Shown piece by piece: positions 22,601 through 35,032 of a stretch of DNA of 64,000 nt. The notes below the pieces were generated by a model, which searched no databases, had not been told where the DNA came from, and saw only the letters and a program-made list of their open reading frames with translations. Position numbers and translations under genes: made by a program. Source of the DNA: Rhyacophila brunnea (taxonomy: Eukaryota; Arthropoda; Insecta; Trichoptera; Rhyacophilidae); NCBI GenBank assembly GCA_022495005.1, contig JAGYXB010002044.1, forward strand, positions 496,001 through 560,000. Reading direction: 5' to 3'. Every line of letters starts with the position of its first letter. Within the stretch, counting starts at the first letter, position 1.

Positions 22601-23359
22601 TGTATTTCGTATTAATTTTAAAGTATTTTATAATGAAGGTAAACTTTAGAATATGCGTCGTTTGTAATAAATAGAAAAGATGTCGTTTTATTTGTGTCCC
22701 AAATTCTGCGATCTCACCGTGGGAATTCTCTTTTTTGCAAGGCAAATCCGTTTTGGAAACGGTCAGATAAGGAGGGGTCCGTCGAAATTAACATTAGTCG
22801 TGCGGTTAATGGAATGCCACGTGAATGAAGGGTCATAGGTTCATCTCTCGCTAACAAAACAGCTAAATTTATTCAAGTTTTTCTTGTATTATATTTTATT
22901 TCGTGCGATAGGCTTTTGTAAGCGAGCGAATCGTTGGGTTTCTATTGTTGTTAATTTTTTTGCGATGTGAATGATAAGTAAGCACATTCTACGAATATTT
23001 TATTGTATGAATATTATAAGTATAAAAAATAGTAATGAATTAAGTCTCTATTCAAAAGTTATGAATACCTTTAACGCATATAATAACGTCATACATTATT
23101 AATTTTTATAAAAAACAGGTGTCTTTATAAAACCTCTATCCAAAGTGAAATCATAACATTATGTTATGTATTTCTTATCCGGATTTAGCTTAGGTACAAC
23201 ACTCTGCTCATAAATAAACCATTTTACATTAAGTATGCATAAAATTGAATGTTAAAATTAAATGACCACTTATAGGTATTCATATAAGAATATTTTCTAG
23301 TCACGTTTTAACGTATAAAATAAACCGACATTATTGTAAAATAATTAGTTTCAGAAGTA

Positions 23360-24235
23360 TTTTTTTTACCACGTCCGATCCTAAGAAGATCGTATTATGG
23401 ACCTCCACGGGGTGGAGGTTTCCATTAAAAGATCTTTGTTTTTACGAGAAAGGATGATATTCACTTGCTTAACCCATTAGGTCCACACTAGGGATTCCAA
23501 TCCCGGGATCCCGAACTATTTTCGATACCTATGAATCCTGGGATTGGTAAACATAATCCCGAAACTTTCGGGATTGAGTTTTTTTTATCAATTTTTATGG
23601 AAAATAAAATAAAAACGAAAATAATATAACAGAAGAAATACTTTTAATAACATACAAATAAATACATTAGAAAAAAACTGATTTTGAATGAAGTTTGATT
23701 TATTACCCATGTGTTGCCAATTCATTTTATTTTTTCACATAAATCGATTAAAATGAGAAAGATTGGAAAAAACAATGCATCGCACTTTTAACAAAGTGAT
23801 TCCACAATGTTTTTGAATGCATTTGTCATTTTTTTAGTTTAATTTAACTTGTATTTGTTATCTTTTCATAAATAAATAAAACTGTTTTAATTTAACATTA
23901 TTATTTATATTACAATATTATTTACTATGTATTTCCAAGATTGAACGTAGACAATATTATCAATAAATGTCTTAAATACTATAAATTATATTTTTGACCG
24001 ATTTTATCAACGTTATTATTGTATATATAGAAATTTTATATTAATTATTTCCCGGGATCGTCAAATCGTAGTCCCGAAATCCCGGGATCAAAATTTAGGC
24101 TCGGGATTGGATTCACTAGTCCACACTTTACCCCCAAACACACATTAAAAATCATATGTGTATTTGCCAGACCCAGGATTCGACGTTGGAATCCGCGACA
24201 TTAACACTGACGAGTATTAATTCAAATAAAACACA
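23360..24235 (-). repeat. SINE S2 copy, split by a hAT insertion
   Basis: The outer parts match 53120-53330: the tail block CGATCCTAA...GGACCTCCACGGGGTGGAGG and TTGTTTTTACG on the left, and the head block CCAGACCCAGGATTCGACGT on the right. The inserted 630-bp hAT (23489-24118) separates them. On the minus strand the head carries a B-box-like GTTG/GAATCCTGGGTC end. Confidence 0.6.
23489..24118. mobile_element. hAT-type MITE, 630 bp, CCCGGGAT-rich ends
   Basis: The exact 8-bp duplication GTCCACAC lies at 23481-23488 and 24119-24126. Ends: TAGGGATTCCAATCCCGGGA on the left; the right inverse reads TAGTGAATCCAATCCCGAGC. Short CCCGGGAT/ATCCCGGG units are repeated within both ends. It is the sister of 50902-51651, which lies in the opposite orientation. 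Confidence 0.93.
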
Positions 24236-24284
24236 ATAAGTAAGTGGCGAGTTTAGTGAAGCATAGGCCCTTACAATAATTTTG

Positions 24285-24660
24285 GTACTTATAATTTAAT
24301 AAGTGATTATTTGATGTTAGGTTCCCTATCTCCACCCACCATGTATGCACAGCCATGGATACGCAGGGTCCACCTTCCATGATGCTTAAAACGTATCTGA
24401 AAGAAAAGATGTAATGTTCTCACTATTATACGGAGCCGCATCGGACTGATGTAACGACCACGCACTGTGATGCTTAATGAAATAATTTAGTGAAAAAAGA
24501 AAAGGGTTGGAATGGCTCAGCTGGTATCGGTGACATTAAGTGTTGTCTGTATCCGCATACTGAAAATCAATATTTGCATTCGATGATGACTCTACGGATG
24601 AATCGGGATCAACCTAATTAACCTGATCTCCATACGACAAATACCGCAAATTGGGCATCG
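24285..24660 (+). repeat. Repeat family B, copy with A-box-like sequence
   Basis: It includes CCACCCACCATGTATGCA, GATGCTTAAAACGTATCTGAAAG and ACTGATGTAACGACCACGCA, all present inverted at 27000-27170. Downstream, AATGGCTCAGCTGGTATCGG is a good Pol III A-box match; the corresponding part of the other copy reads GAGGCTCAGCTAGTCTCGG. No convincing B box. It is possibly a SINE. Confidence 0.5.
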
Positions 24661-25331
24661 ATTGACATGTATGACTGGCTTGAACTGTATAGAGATCCCT
24701 TTTTATTTTTTTGACGAATCGATTGCGTCATCTGCGTCAAAGAAAATCACCGCTAAACCCTTAGGTTATATTTTCGTATTTCACGCGGGCAATCGCTAGT
24801 ATAATACAATATATTGTTAGTAGGTATGTAATCTATATGTTTGATTTATGTAATGTCATCCATGTGTAATTAATTGTCACTAAATAGTTTATTTCATTTA
24901 TATATTGTTAATATAACAATAGAAATAGATTAAATATTAGTTTTCTGAGATCAACGAACGTAAAGTACTTTGGAATCTAATTCTAAGCATTATTTTGCGG
25001 TGAGAAATCAAAGAGCCTTTCATTTAAGTTGCAAAATTACTTTACTCAATAATAATTTATCAGCAGACAGACGCAAACGATTATTTGAACATTATCTGAG
25101 TACAAAATCATGCTATTTTAAATTAGTTTTATGTAAATAACTAACTAAGAAGCTTGTTTAGTTTAACAAATGTTTTTTTCTTTATCAACAATTTCTCATT
25201 GAAAAAAAAACCTACTCGCAAAAATTAGAATTAATTGCAAAACACCACACCAAAATTTTGTTTCGAGGTGAAGATATTGTCAATTGAGTTAGAATTTACT
25301 TGGTTGAATTCCATTTTACAAGAAATGAAAA
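24661..25331. other. No recognised gene
   Basis: AT-rich DNA without ends or coding motifs. The only note is CGATTGCGTCATCTGCGTCA at about 24720, which resembles (inverted) the flank of the S1 SINE near 14250. Confidence 0.4.
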
Positions 25332-26207
25332 TTAACGGCCCACGTGCTCGTCGTAGGTCAAAATTGAGTTTTTATTGTATTTTCAAACCATGATCCTGGA
25401 CACTCCTTAAACGTTGTAGATAATCTATTTATATAATTTTGAAGCCTTATTATCCTTTATAGTTATTTTAAACATTTGATGACTGCATAAAGTATTTTTG
25501 TTACATAAAATAGTATTCTTTTAAACCTCTCGCTCTAATGTTTTAGAATATAGTCATATTTCGGTACATAACTGTGCAGTGGTGTTAAGATTTTTTACGT
25601 TTATTAATTTTAAACGCATTTATAAAACCATTAGTATAATTTATTACGAGATAATTTTTGTAAAATATTCACGATAAAAAATTATATTGATAATCTCTGT
25701 GATCCCAAATTTGACAAGAATTAGGCAAATGGCGTATTTCAAAAAAACACTACCTTATTCTTAGGTCAATAATTATTATAAAGCAATCATTATTCATTAG
25801 ATGATTATCACACTTGAATGGTCAAAGACATAGCTTATAATAAGTATCTTTAGAATCATCTTTATCGTGAATATTTTACAAAAATTATCTCGTAATAAAT
25901 TATACTAATGGTTTCATAAATGCGTTTAAAAATAATAAACGTAAAAAATCTTAACACCACTGCACAGTTATGTACCGAAATATGACTATATTCTAAAACA
26001 TTAGAGCGAGAGGTTTAAAAGAATACTATTTTATGTAACAAAAATACTTTATGCAGTCATCAAATGTTTAAAACAATTATAAAAGATAATAAGGCTTCAA
26101 AATTATATAAATAGATTATCTACAACGTTTAAGGAGTGTCCAGGATCATGGTTTGAAAATACAATAAAAACTCAATTTTAACCTTCGACGACCATGTCCC
26201 TCCTTAA
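25332..26207. mobile_element. Second copy of the TTAA palindrome, internally deleted
   Basis: The left arm (to about 25726) and right part match 18471-19853, but the centre of the palindrome is missing: the sequence jumps at ATTAGGCA/AATGGCGTATTTC. A further piece is missing in the right arm, where TAGAATCATC joins TTTATCGTGAATA. TTAA is present at both limits (25332-25335, 26204-26207). Confidence 0.88.
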
Positions 26208-26383
26208 TTAATATTAAATTCTACAGGTTTTTAAAAAAGGTTTGTCGATAGCTATTTCGGTTGTCGGTTGTTGGTTGTCGGTTCGGTAGATAGTCTAGAC
26301 TAGATAGTCTTGATAATGGTGTTACAACCGAAATAGCTATCGACAAACCTTTTTTAAAAACCTGTAGAATTTAATATTAATTA
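26205..26383. repeat. 179-bp palindrome with 60-bp perfect arms
   Basis: Arms 26205-26264 and 26324-26383 are exact inverses (GGTTTTTAAAAAAGGTTTGT / ACAAACCTTTTTTAAAAACC). The spacer contains TCGGTTGTTGGTTGTCGGTT and TAGTCTAGACTAGATAGTC. It directly abuts, and shares TAA with, the right TTAA of the larger palindrome. A decayed half-copy is at 37015-37080. Confidence 0.85.
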
Positions 26384-26599
26384 TATTTTCATTTCTTGAA
26401 GATATTGTGTTGGCAACGATTTTCCTACGAGGTTCCATCTAGTAAAGTAGTCCTATCCAACTTCAAGTATTGCGTAGGGCCGTAGGCTATGATCTATTAT
26501 CACTGGCGGCTGTTCGAAAACCATGCAAGTGCACTGCACTCCTTTACATATTTACAACAACGTTGTGCTTTATTTCTACTATACCACTGATTCGAAGAC

Positions 26600-27180
26600 A
26601 CTAATAATTAATGTTACCGAGACTAGCTGAGCCTCTTTCTTCAAGGCCATACCTCAGTTGAGACACGGTCTAAAAAGACCGTCGGTAGGCGATGCGCGGA
26701 TTGCGGGTCGCGGGTGCAAATGAGGCATGTCAAACCAAATATAATTTGTCTTATAAATCCAACATGTGTCCATTTAATGTTATAAATAATAATATATTCA
26801 TTGACATGTTTTCTTTTTAAAGTAAATGGGTAACGTTTTAAGTAATCTTTACACGATTTAAGAATTATTACGGCCGTCGCCATCACGAAGCAAAATGACG
26901 TGTTTCCAGCTCTACATTCTCTCTCCGAATGGGAGCGAGTGTAAAATTTCGTCGCGCCTATGCTTGAAAATTATTTGCCTTTTCACTGATGAATCACCTT
27001 AAGCACCACGGTGCATGATTGTTACATCAGTCCCGTGTAGCTCCATATCGGGATAGCTGAGTGAGCACGTAAAAACTTTTCTTTCTGATACGTTTTAAGC
27101 GTCATGGGAGGTGGCCCTGCATATAAATAGCTGTTCCTACATACATCACGGGTGGAGATGAGGAACCTGGCATCAAGATT
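26600..27180 (-). repeat. Repeat family B, minus-strand copy
   Basis: On the minus strand it carries the same blocks as 24285-24660 in the same order (GGTTCCTCATCTCCACCCGT, GCTTAAAACGTATCAGAAAG, ACTGATGTAACAATCATGCA, GGCTCAGCTAGTCTCGG). An extra roughly 300 bp between core and A-box-like end may be a further insertion. Confidence 0.5.
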
Positions 27181-27858
27181 TCCAACCGGGTTCATTTACG
27201 TAAATGGAGTAATGAAGAAATACGACCAATACAAGTTTTTAGAGTAGATTTCATGGGATAACCAAATTAATTGTAATATTTGTAATTATAGAAAATTGAA
27301 CATTTAACTACAATAATTCTCGGTGAATTTTAAAGCGTCTCAATATCTTAAAAATCACACACGGAATAATATGCCTACGCATCATGGCTAAGTTCGTGTG
27401 TTTCAATAAAAATACAAAATTATTTGTATTTTCAGAGTTATGTTACCGGACTACTGATACTAGCTAACAAATTTAACCACAGTATAATATTAAATTTGAC
27501 ATCTGCCTTGCTATTATGAAGGTTTCAGATTTCTCACACAACTGTCTGTGCGTCTATGTCTGATTAAGTTTAGTGTGCATAATTTATGTTGGATATGAAC
27601 ACCACACCTCCACCCTTCGTCACATATATTATAATATAGAAAACGCAAATTTACATTAATATTGACTCTTGGTTACGAGTGTTTTATGACACTGTCATCC
27701 AGGCACGTTTATTATAAGCCGAGTAAGCTTGTGGAAGGATTTGTATCGGGAGATCGCGTTCTTCAGTTAGTTCAGTACAGTACCTAATGATTATATAAAA
27801 ATTGAAGATTTTTGTAAGATTTGACAAATTTTAACCTCTATATTGTCTTGTATTGATA

Positions 27859-28447
27859 CAGTGACGTACCGTGGGGGTAGGCAGATTGAGCGTTGCTTGG
27901 GGGCGGCAGTTACTCAAAGGGCGGCAAATCAAGGAGTATCATTAGGTACATATATAGAAATAGCTACCTTAACTTAGTAATAACGGAAATATCTTACCAT
28001 TAAAGAATTCAGCTCGCTGGTTGGAAACAAAATGTATTAATGAGGTACTATAAAAGTTTTAGCAGGATTTTTTTGTCGGGTTCGCGATGTCTAGTTTACT
28101 TACGTTGTTCTTGGACGTCACGTTCTTGGTGAACAGCAATGACACGTGCATACCTAATTTATAATTTATCCAAATATATTTACCAGTCACTCGTGAATTT
28201 TGAAAGTTGTCAAGTGTATATTTAAATGTAACCTATCTGAAACCGTAGACTCGCAATATTGTCTATTGAACCAGAGATGGCATTTAAATTAGATTTAGTG
28301 GTATACCTATATCTTGTTAGTAATGTATCCATATAACACATTTCTTAGATATTGGAGTCATGAAAGGATGATAAAAAATACTGTATAAAAAATGTGGCGG
28401 CATTTTCGCACTGCCTAGGGGCCGCATTTAGTCTAGGGATGTCACTG
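27859..28447. mobile_element. hAT-type MITE, CAGTGACGT family, copy 1
   Basis: The exact 8-bp duplication TATTGATA lies at 27851-27858 and 28448-28455. Ends: CAGTGACGTACCGTGGGGG on the left; the right inverse reads CAGTGACATCCCTAGAC. The interior has GGCAGATTGAGCG, GGGGGCGGCAGTTACT and a right block GGGGCCGCATTT. It is 589 bp and non-coding. Copies 2 and 3 are at 35941 and 44931. Confidence 0.93.
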
Positions 28448-28947
28448 TATTGATACAAACATTACAATTATTAAATCAAATTTATGCAATCTCAAATCAT
28501 GATTAACTCAAAACTAATCAATAATTACACCTTACGATAAGTATGAGTAGATGCAACGATACGACATAAAATAATACAATTATTTACTTAAATTACAACA
28601 GGTAAATTACAAATAATTTAACTATAAATAATTTAATAGTGTTGGTATTTATTTTCGATGAACTAAAAAAATAGTGTTTTATCATTAATTGTTAATTAAT
28701 ATACACTCCAAAACTATTACACATCAATATCTACGTATCTACAAGTTACTTCCTTTTCATATAGGTACTTAACTAATATTATTATGTACTTTTAAATTAT
28801 TGAATTAATAATAATAACACTTATGTAGGTATGTACTTCCATAAATTATTTCAAATGAATTATCAGCATTTAATTACTTACCTACCACCTGCCTATTTTA
28901 TTGAATTTTATGACCGTTATCTATTATTACAGGTGACTCAATCCCAG

Positions 28948-29290
28948 GCGTGCACACAAGGAGGGTTCTCGGGTCCGGACCCCCTCAGAAACGGAAAAAA
29001 GCACAGGTTTTTTAATTATTTAGGTAAATGGAATATTTCTTCTTCTAATTCTTCGTCAGGACCTCACGACTGAGGATCGTGACGCGGATGATTAACAGCC
29101 TTCTCAACAGATTGGCTACATAACTCTGTACGACTACCTGGGGCATCCAATGTTTGCTTTAATATTCCGTGGCATTTCTATAAGACGTAAAGGATGCCCT
29201 GGTGCCTTACGTGTTGACCAAATGCGCATGGTTTAACAGTCATATCTATTGGGATTATTAATGTCCGTTTGTGTCGTCCGCATCTTCTCG
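28948..29290 (+). repeat. Repeat family D, copy 1
   Basis: It begins CAGGCGTGCACACAAGGAGG, also found inverted at 50515-50535 (GTGTGCGCGCCTGCC) and once more at 56556. The following CAGAAACGGAAAAA and TTCTTCGTCAGGACCTCACG parts are also shared with the inverted copy near 49800-50535. The right boundary is not clear. Confidence 0.4.
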
Positions 29291-30620
29291 TATAGCAGTG
29301 GCGAAGACTCTATACTAGGAAACTATTTAAAGCCTATCTTCTTAAAGAATAATAATAACTGCCTATTAACGTATTCAAATAATATCTTAATTATTTTATA
29401 TTCTACAAGAAATATATAATTATTAGCTTCTTGACTACTTTCTGTAGGTATATAGGTATTATAATCTTGCCTAACTAGACGGGCATGTAGATATTTGTAT
29501 TAATGCAGCTATTAGATCGTCACCAACACAATCTAACAAAGGCTTAAACTAATTTGGTACATTTCTCGCAAACAACACATACGTACGATTACACACTATT
29601 TTAAAAAACGTGCACACATAGTGCCAACACCAGTGTCATAATATACTACTATAACCTGACTTGAGGCTGTAGATATTTAAGCCTAATGGGCCCTCCGGTC
29701 CATACAATGATTTAATTTTTGTAAAAAAAATATACAAATATTTATTTCGGCGCACTGGGCCGATACCGAACAGTTTCTAAACTGCCGTGAAAGCACAATT
29801 TTCTAGCCAGAGTTTGAATCGCGTTTGTTATTATCATAATGATATATTAAAATATATAATATATATTTTAGTGCCTGTTGTCTTTTTCTCATGTAATATC
29901 TATTATAAATTGGTAAAAAATAATATATTCTGTTCAGTAAAATACTGAAGATGAAGAATTCAGATATCTATCACACCCTACCACGTCAACACACAGCACC
30001 CTTCGCCTCTGATACGCCGGGACCATTGCCAATATAATATAATAATAATTCTATTCAATTTGAAACAGGGTATACATTTAATCTTTTATTCCTGAATTAT
30101 TAATATAGAGCAAAGTAAATTGCATTGAATTCGTGTGTCCCCAACTATCTATCCCCTGTAACAAAAAATATACTTATTACATTATACACCACACTGTGAT
30201 GCAATTCAAAATGAATCAAACGTTCACAATGGACATATTGTAATAAAATATAACAATGGGATACTTTCTATTGTAAAAATATAATTATATTCCACGCCAT
30301 TACAATATAATATAATTCTATTAAATCGTGATCAGTTTATCAATTAATATTTTTGCGGTTTTAGGATGGATTGGTAACAAATAATACAGCTCTCGTGATT
30401 GGATTCATAACAGTATACTGGAATTTCCTTTATTCATAAAAATAGCCACCATAGTGATATGTATTTATATATACTTAACTAGTACCTACTTACTAACTTA
30501 TGTAAGTAGTAGATTTTTTTATAATGGATTTGATTTTTTTTATTACCTATGTCTAAAGTATATTTGCGAGATTGTTTCAGCGGTTGAACGAGGCTCGGAG
30601 AAATTACTCCAAGTTAGATA
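29291..30620. other. No recognised gene
   Basis: AT-rich DNA with short TATATAATATATATTTT-type palindromes near 29851. Nothing coding or repeat-like could be supported. Confidence 0.4.
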
Positions 30621-30622
30621 AA

Positions 30623-31070
30623 AATAATTACAAGATAAAAAGAACTTTTTATATACAACGTTTTTAAATTTTCTGTTTAATCATATAAACTTGGCTTGCT
30701 AGCTTAAACGATCGAAAAAAATTATATTTGATAGAAATAATACTGAAATGTTATTTTGACATTTCGTATTGATTTCCATGGTAACGCACGTATATATTAA
30801 TAATTTAGTTGCTAGGACCATCCGCTTAGCAACCAATAATGGTGTCGAAATAACTTTTCATACAAAGCAGAATTAACTGAAAATGAATTCAATTCTACTT
30901 AAAGATGGCTAAAAGTATTAAAAAATGCATTGGCATCGTGTTCAGATATATTCTAAAAGTTTCAAATGTCTAGCTTGTCGGGAAGTCAGTTAAAAATCGA
31001 TTGCAAGATTTGTACCGAACAAAAACCACCGGACAAATAAGAATACTACATAAGAAAAACGTTGTAAAAT
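30623..31070 (+). repeat. Repeat A copy A3
   Basis: It starts AATTACAAGATAAAAAGAAC and ends TAAGAAAAACGTTGTAAAAT, with all internal blocks of family A (TTAGTTGCTAGGACC, GATGGCTAAAAGTATTAAAA, GGGAAGTCAGTTAAAAATCG). Confidence 0.75.
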
Positions 31071-31367
31071 AGAATAGTCTCTACATGCTCGGGTCAACAG
31101 CTAAAACAGCCTCGAAAATGACACGACTAAATGTTAGTTACTCTACCTATAATATACAGAAGTGACTAGAATCTAGATTAGATGGTAGATGAGAGTTACG
31201 TGTTTGCTTTATAATTTAAAACCACACATAATTCTTTCTCAAAATCAATCAAAAAATAATATCTATATAATTTAGGTTGGTAGGACCTATATATCGATAA
31301 AACAATATTATTTTATTGTTATATTATATATTATCTATTAATAAAGTGGGTATATTTTATTTTTTAT

Positions 31368-31436
31368 TTGGTGTGCCACGAAACTAATTCCACTTTCCCG
31401 GTGTGCCGTCAGATGAAAAAGTTTGCCAGACACTGT
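31368..31436 (-). repeat. hAT end relic
   Basis: GGTGTGCCGTCAGATGAAAA followed by AGTTTGCCAGACACTG resembles the right end of hAT elements of the TTTGGGAAACACTG type. Only one end is recognisable. Confidence 0.35.
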
Positions 31437-32169
31437 TCTAGATGAGTCACGTGGTGGTTTGAAGGATCCAACGTTTTGACTTTCTTATATTTTAGATTCA
31501 AACGTCATACGTCTGAGGTTTTATAATTAATATGCAATTGTGGTGTTTAAATTTCACATTCGCGTAACTGAAAGGAATTAATTGTGAAAGCGTTTTTGTT
31601 CTGCCCAGCAACAGAGGGAACAATGCAATTAGCTTTTTCGTAAGTTTTCCTTTTGTGGAAAAATGTGGAAAGGGAAAAGCTCAAATAAGCACACAATCTC
31701 ACAGGGTAATGCGGTGTGCAAACTGTTTATTCAGAGGATTTTCAATAGGGAAATAAATACCAGTGTATGTATGATGTATGTATACACTATGTCGTATACG
31801 TTTATTGCAGGGGTTAGTGATTTGGTTTAGTACCTAGTGATATTTTAAACTGCTGATCAGTAAATGGATCTCTAGTCTCTACCATACCAATGGTCCCAAC
31901 ATTTTTGGAGGCTTTAAACTTCAAATCCTTTTTATTTACCTGAGAAAAGTCGTTATTTTTAAAGTAAATATAAACTACAATACTTATATTGATAATATGC
32001 TGGTTGCAATAACTTTGCATAATTATATTTTAAATTTTTGTAATCAATATTAACTGTTTGTTTCCTTAATAAATAAAATATAAGTATTTAAAAAAATGTT
32101 AAAGTCCGAGAAAACACATCTTAATGATTAAAATAACTCACATACATTTATAACCATATAGTTTTTATC

Positions 32170-32610
32170 CGTGGCTTTATCTGACAAACTTTCTTTTACG
32201 CGGCGTAAATGGAAACTCTGCCATTCTTGTATTTACTCGTGTGTCTTTGATAATTATTTCATAAATCGGGAGCATCCGTTGTCTGTTCTACCAAAGTGCA
32301 GAACTAACCTGCCGTTAGTTATGCCAATTGGGAGGCCAATAACTATGTCCAATCAAAATGCTTCGTATATTGATATATTCCACTTACGTGAGTTAAGGTG
32401 GACGTTGTTTTATGAGTTTTTAAGATAGGTTCTACTTAGGTCACTCGGTGTGCTTTCACGTACTTTTATTTTTATTATTTACTCTTATTTCAATATTGTT
32501 AGGTAACACTTAATTTTAATGTCATGTCGTAAACGTTTTGAATTTATAATTTGTTATGTTCATTATAATATTACGTTAAAAAAATATTTGAATTTGAAAA
32601 ATTTGATTTT
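32170..32610 (+). pseudogene. LINE 3' end, family L copy 2
   Basis: The frame (to 32428) contains DNYFINREHPLSVLPKCRTN, LPLVMPIGRPITMSNQN and IDIFHLRE. It is collinear with copy 1 at 21800 at roughly 70% protein identity by eye. The 3' UTR (TGTCGTAAACGTTTTGAATT) is shared too, with an A-rich tail after 32575. It is 5'-truncated like the other copies. Confidence 0.75.
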
Positions 32611-33985
32611 GTAACCGAGCACAATGATTTACATAATATTATTTAATAAGATAAGTAGGTATGCATGCAAGAATTCATTATATTTTTAAAATTATTAATA
32701 TTATCAGAAATGCTATTGTGGTTTAATGATAATATTTGAAAGGACTATAATATGGTGTTTTATTAATTTTTTTAAACCGTAAAATTGTTGTCTTTTTTCA
32801 ACGAAACAGCATCGTTATGCGTGGTTGAAAGTCAAATTATAGCTTGTCAATACGAGCCAAGCCGGCCGTTAAAACGATTCAAAAAGGAAAATAAATAATA
32901 ACGTGATTGTAATAATTTATTTTTCAAAATAATATCGTCTGATGCGTGACATTACTACAGATTTAATCATTATTTCTAAACTATTAAAAAATATAGTAGG
33001 TACTTATGTACCTATCTATAGGTACAGTCAGCTGTCTTAAAATAAATTATAACCTTCTTTAAATTTTGGCTCATTTGGGTGTATGGTCAGTCACACATAA
33101 CAGATTAAATAGAATTCCGATAGTCTATATGTAAATAAACTTTTTTTTATTTGAATTTTTGTTTTGAATATGTGAGTGTTATACGAAAATGAACCACACA
33201 TTGTAGACGTGCAATAGTGTGTGTTGCAACATGCAAATACACCAATATTCAATGAGCGTCAGTGCATAAAACGAGAGTAGTTGTCAGAATGAAATACAAG
33301 CGTATTCTTTACACGTGTCTAAGTTTATCCCATATTCTTCCACACTCGAGATCGGTTGCCTGTTTCTTCACACCTGTTAGATGTTTCAGTACCTATTATT
33401 TCTGAGTTCCCTCGTCAGTGATCATAATAAATAATAAGTTTGATCATCGCAAATTTCAAATTTACGTTCATGTTTTTGATCTATTCTGGTAACACATTGA
33501 CATACTCCTGGACTTCCCGTCTTCAATGGGGAGCCGGAATAAAGTTTTGTAGGCCTAAACATGCAGCTTGGTCACATAGTCAATTAACAGAATATGAAAG
33601 ACTTATGACGTATCACTTGGCTATCTGGATAAAAACGGAAAATATTTAATTTAGAATGCTAATTATTTATCATACGTACCTAGATATAAAATTTCAAACT
33701 AATAGCTTTAAGTGTAATACTAAGATTCATAGGAATAAAATTGTAATTAATTTAGTAATAATAATAGTTTGTAAATCTATGTAAGAATTTGTTTTATGAG
33801 TTTGAAAGAGATGGGTGTAAAAGATGTAAGAGTGGAAGAGAGTTAGCATGAAAGTTCTTTTGTAGTAACTGTACTCGGTAAATTATCACGCGAGAATTTT
33901 TAAACATTTAAAGAGGGCTTACAAAACAAAGACAAAGACTTTTTGTGAATCCTGATATCGATACATACCCTGAGTTAGCCCAGCA
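32611..33985. other. No recognised gene
   Basis: The 69-codon opening at 33440-33649 has no motif and no conserved neighbour. No repeat ends were found. Confidence 0.4.
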
Positions 33986-33989
33986 GCCC

Positions 33990-34260
33990 TATGTTCTAAC
34001 TAGTGATATGAAGTCACCCGACGACATGACGTAATTGTGACGTCAGCCAATACACGCTCGAGGCAAGCCGTCCAACGCACACGGCTCACTATATATATTA
34101 TTATGCTGAAACACCTATTCGTGTATGGGGACAATGGATAACGCCACTATTTTAGTAGCGTTATTTTCTCGAATGCTATTATCACTCCGGTAGTACATCA
34201 CAATGATGTCATATGACGTCATGTCGACTGGGCGACTACACTCGCAAGTTCTAACATACG
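33990..34260. mobile_element. Probable MITE with imperfect TIRs, CRE-like sites and central hairpin
   Basis: Left CCTATGTTCTAACTAGTG...CCCGACGACATGACGT is imperfectly inverse to the right ACGTCATGTCGACTGGGCGA...AGTTCTAACATACGG. A hairpin, ATAACGCCACTA-TTT-TAGTAGCGTTAT, sits at about 34139-34166. TGACGTCA (34038), CCAAT (34047) and TATATATATTA (34091) fall inside. The TSD is not resolved. Confidence 0.5.
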
Positions 34261-35032
34261 GCCCCAGAACTCGGGATATCTCAACATCTATAAATTAATT
34301 TTGAGGTGATGTATATTATGAAAGGGTGTCATATAAACCAAACAGTTTTGTTCGATTAACATAATAATAAATGTATCATAACTGACATTTTCAGAACGAT
34401 TCTAGTACCATTGAATTTATTGGTGTCTGGAATATTAATTATTGTAAATAGTAACGAAAATATTAGCATATTTTGTCATTTTACTTTTTGTTACCAATTA
34501 CGTAGTTGTTATAGTAGATTTTGCGTAATAGTTTATACAAATAATATCGTAGGTATCACTGCTTAAAACACTTATCCGAGGTATTTTTTGATCTCGATAA
34601 ATTATGTATGAATCTTCAAAACGAACCGTGGCGCATTTAGTGGTCGTAGAGGCTCGACGCACTGATGATTTTGAGGCCCCAACGATAAAAAAGATGTCTT
34701 CATATAAAATTATAAAACATGTTTTAATTGCGTTTAATAATTTTATTCATTTAAACCTAGGTACCTACTCCTTTTCAGAAATCATAAAACACACATACAG
34801 CAGTAGGTATATCTAGTCTATTTGGAAAATAGGTTCCATGATTTTTTAAGATCCATTTTTACGGAAATATTTTTATATTTAGGAAATATTTTGTTTTACA
34901 TGAGACGTGAAAATATCTCGCTCCTCTACGAGTGAACGATGATCAAAAATAAAAAGTTTTCTTAAGATTAAAATAAATATCTTTTAACAATAAGATTTCT
35001 GTAAGTATAAGTATTTTAAAAATGTATTGTAT

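Noticed and set aside
23400..24118. GC-rich palindromes as a replication origin or terminator
   Set aside because: They are the subterminal repeats of a hAT element with exact 8-bp duplications.
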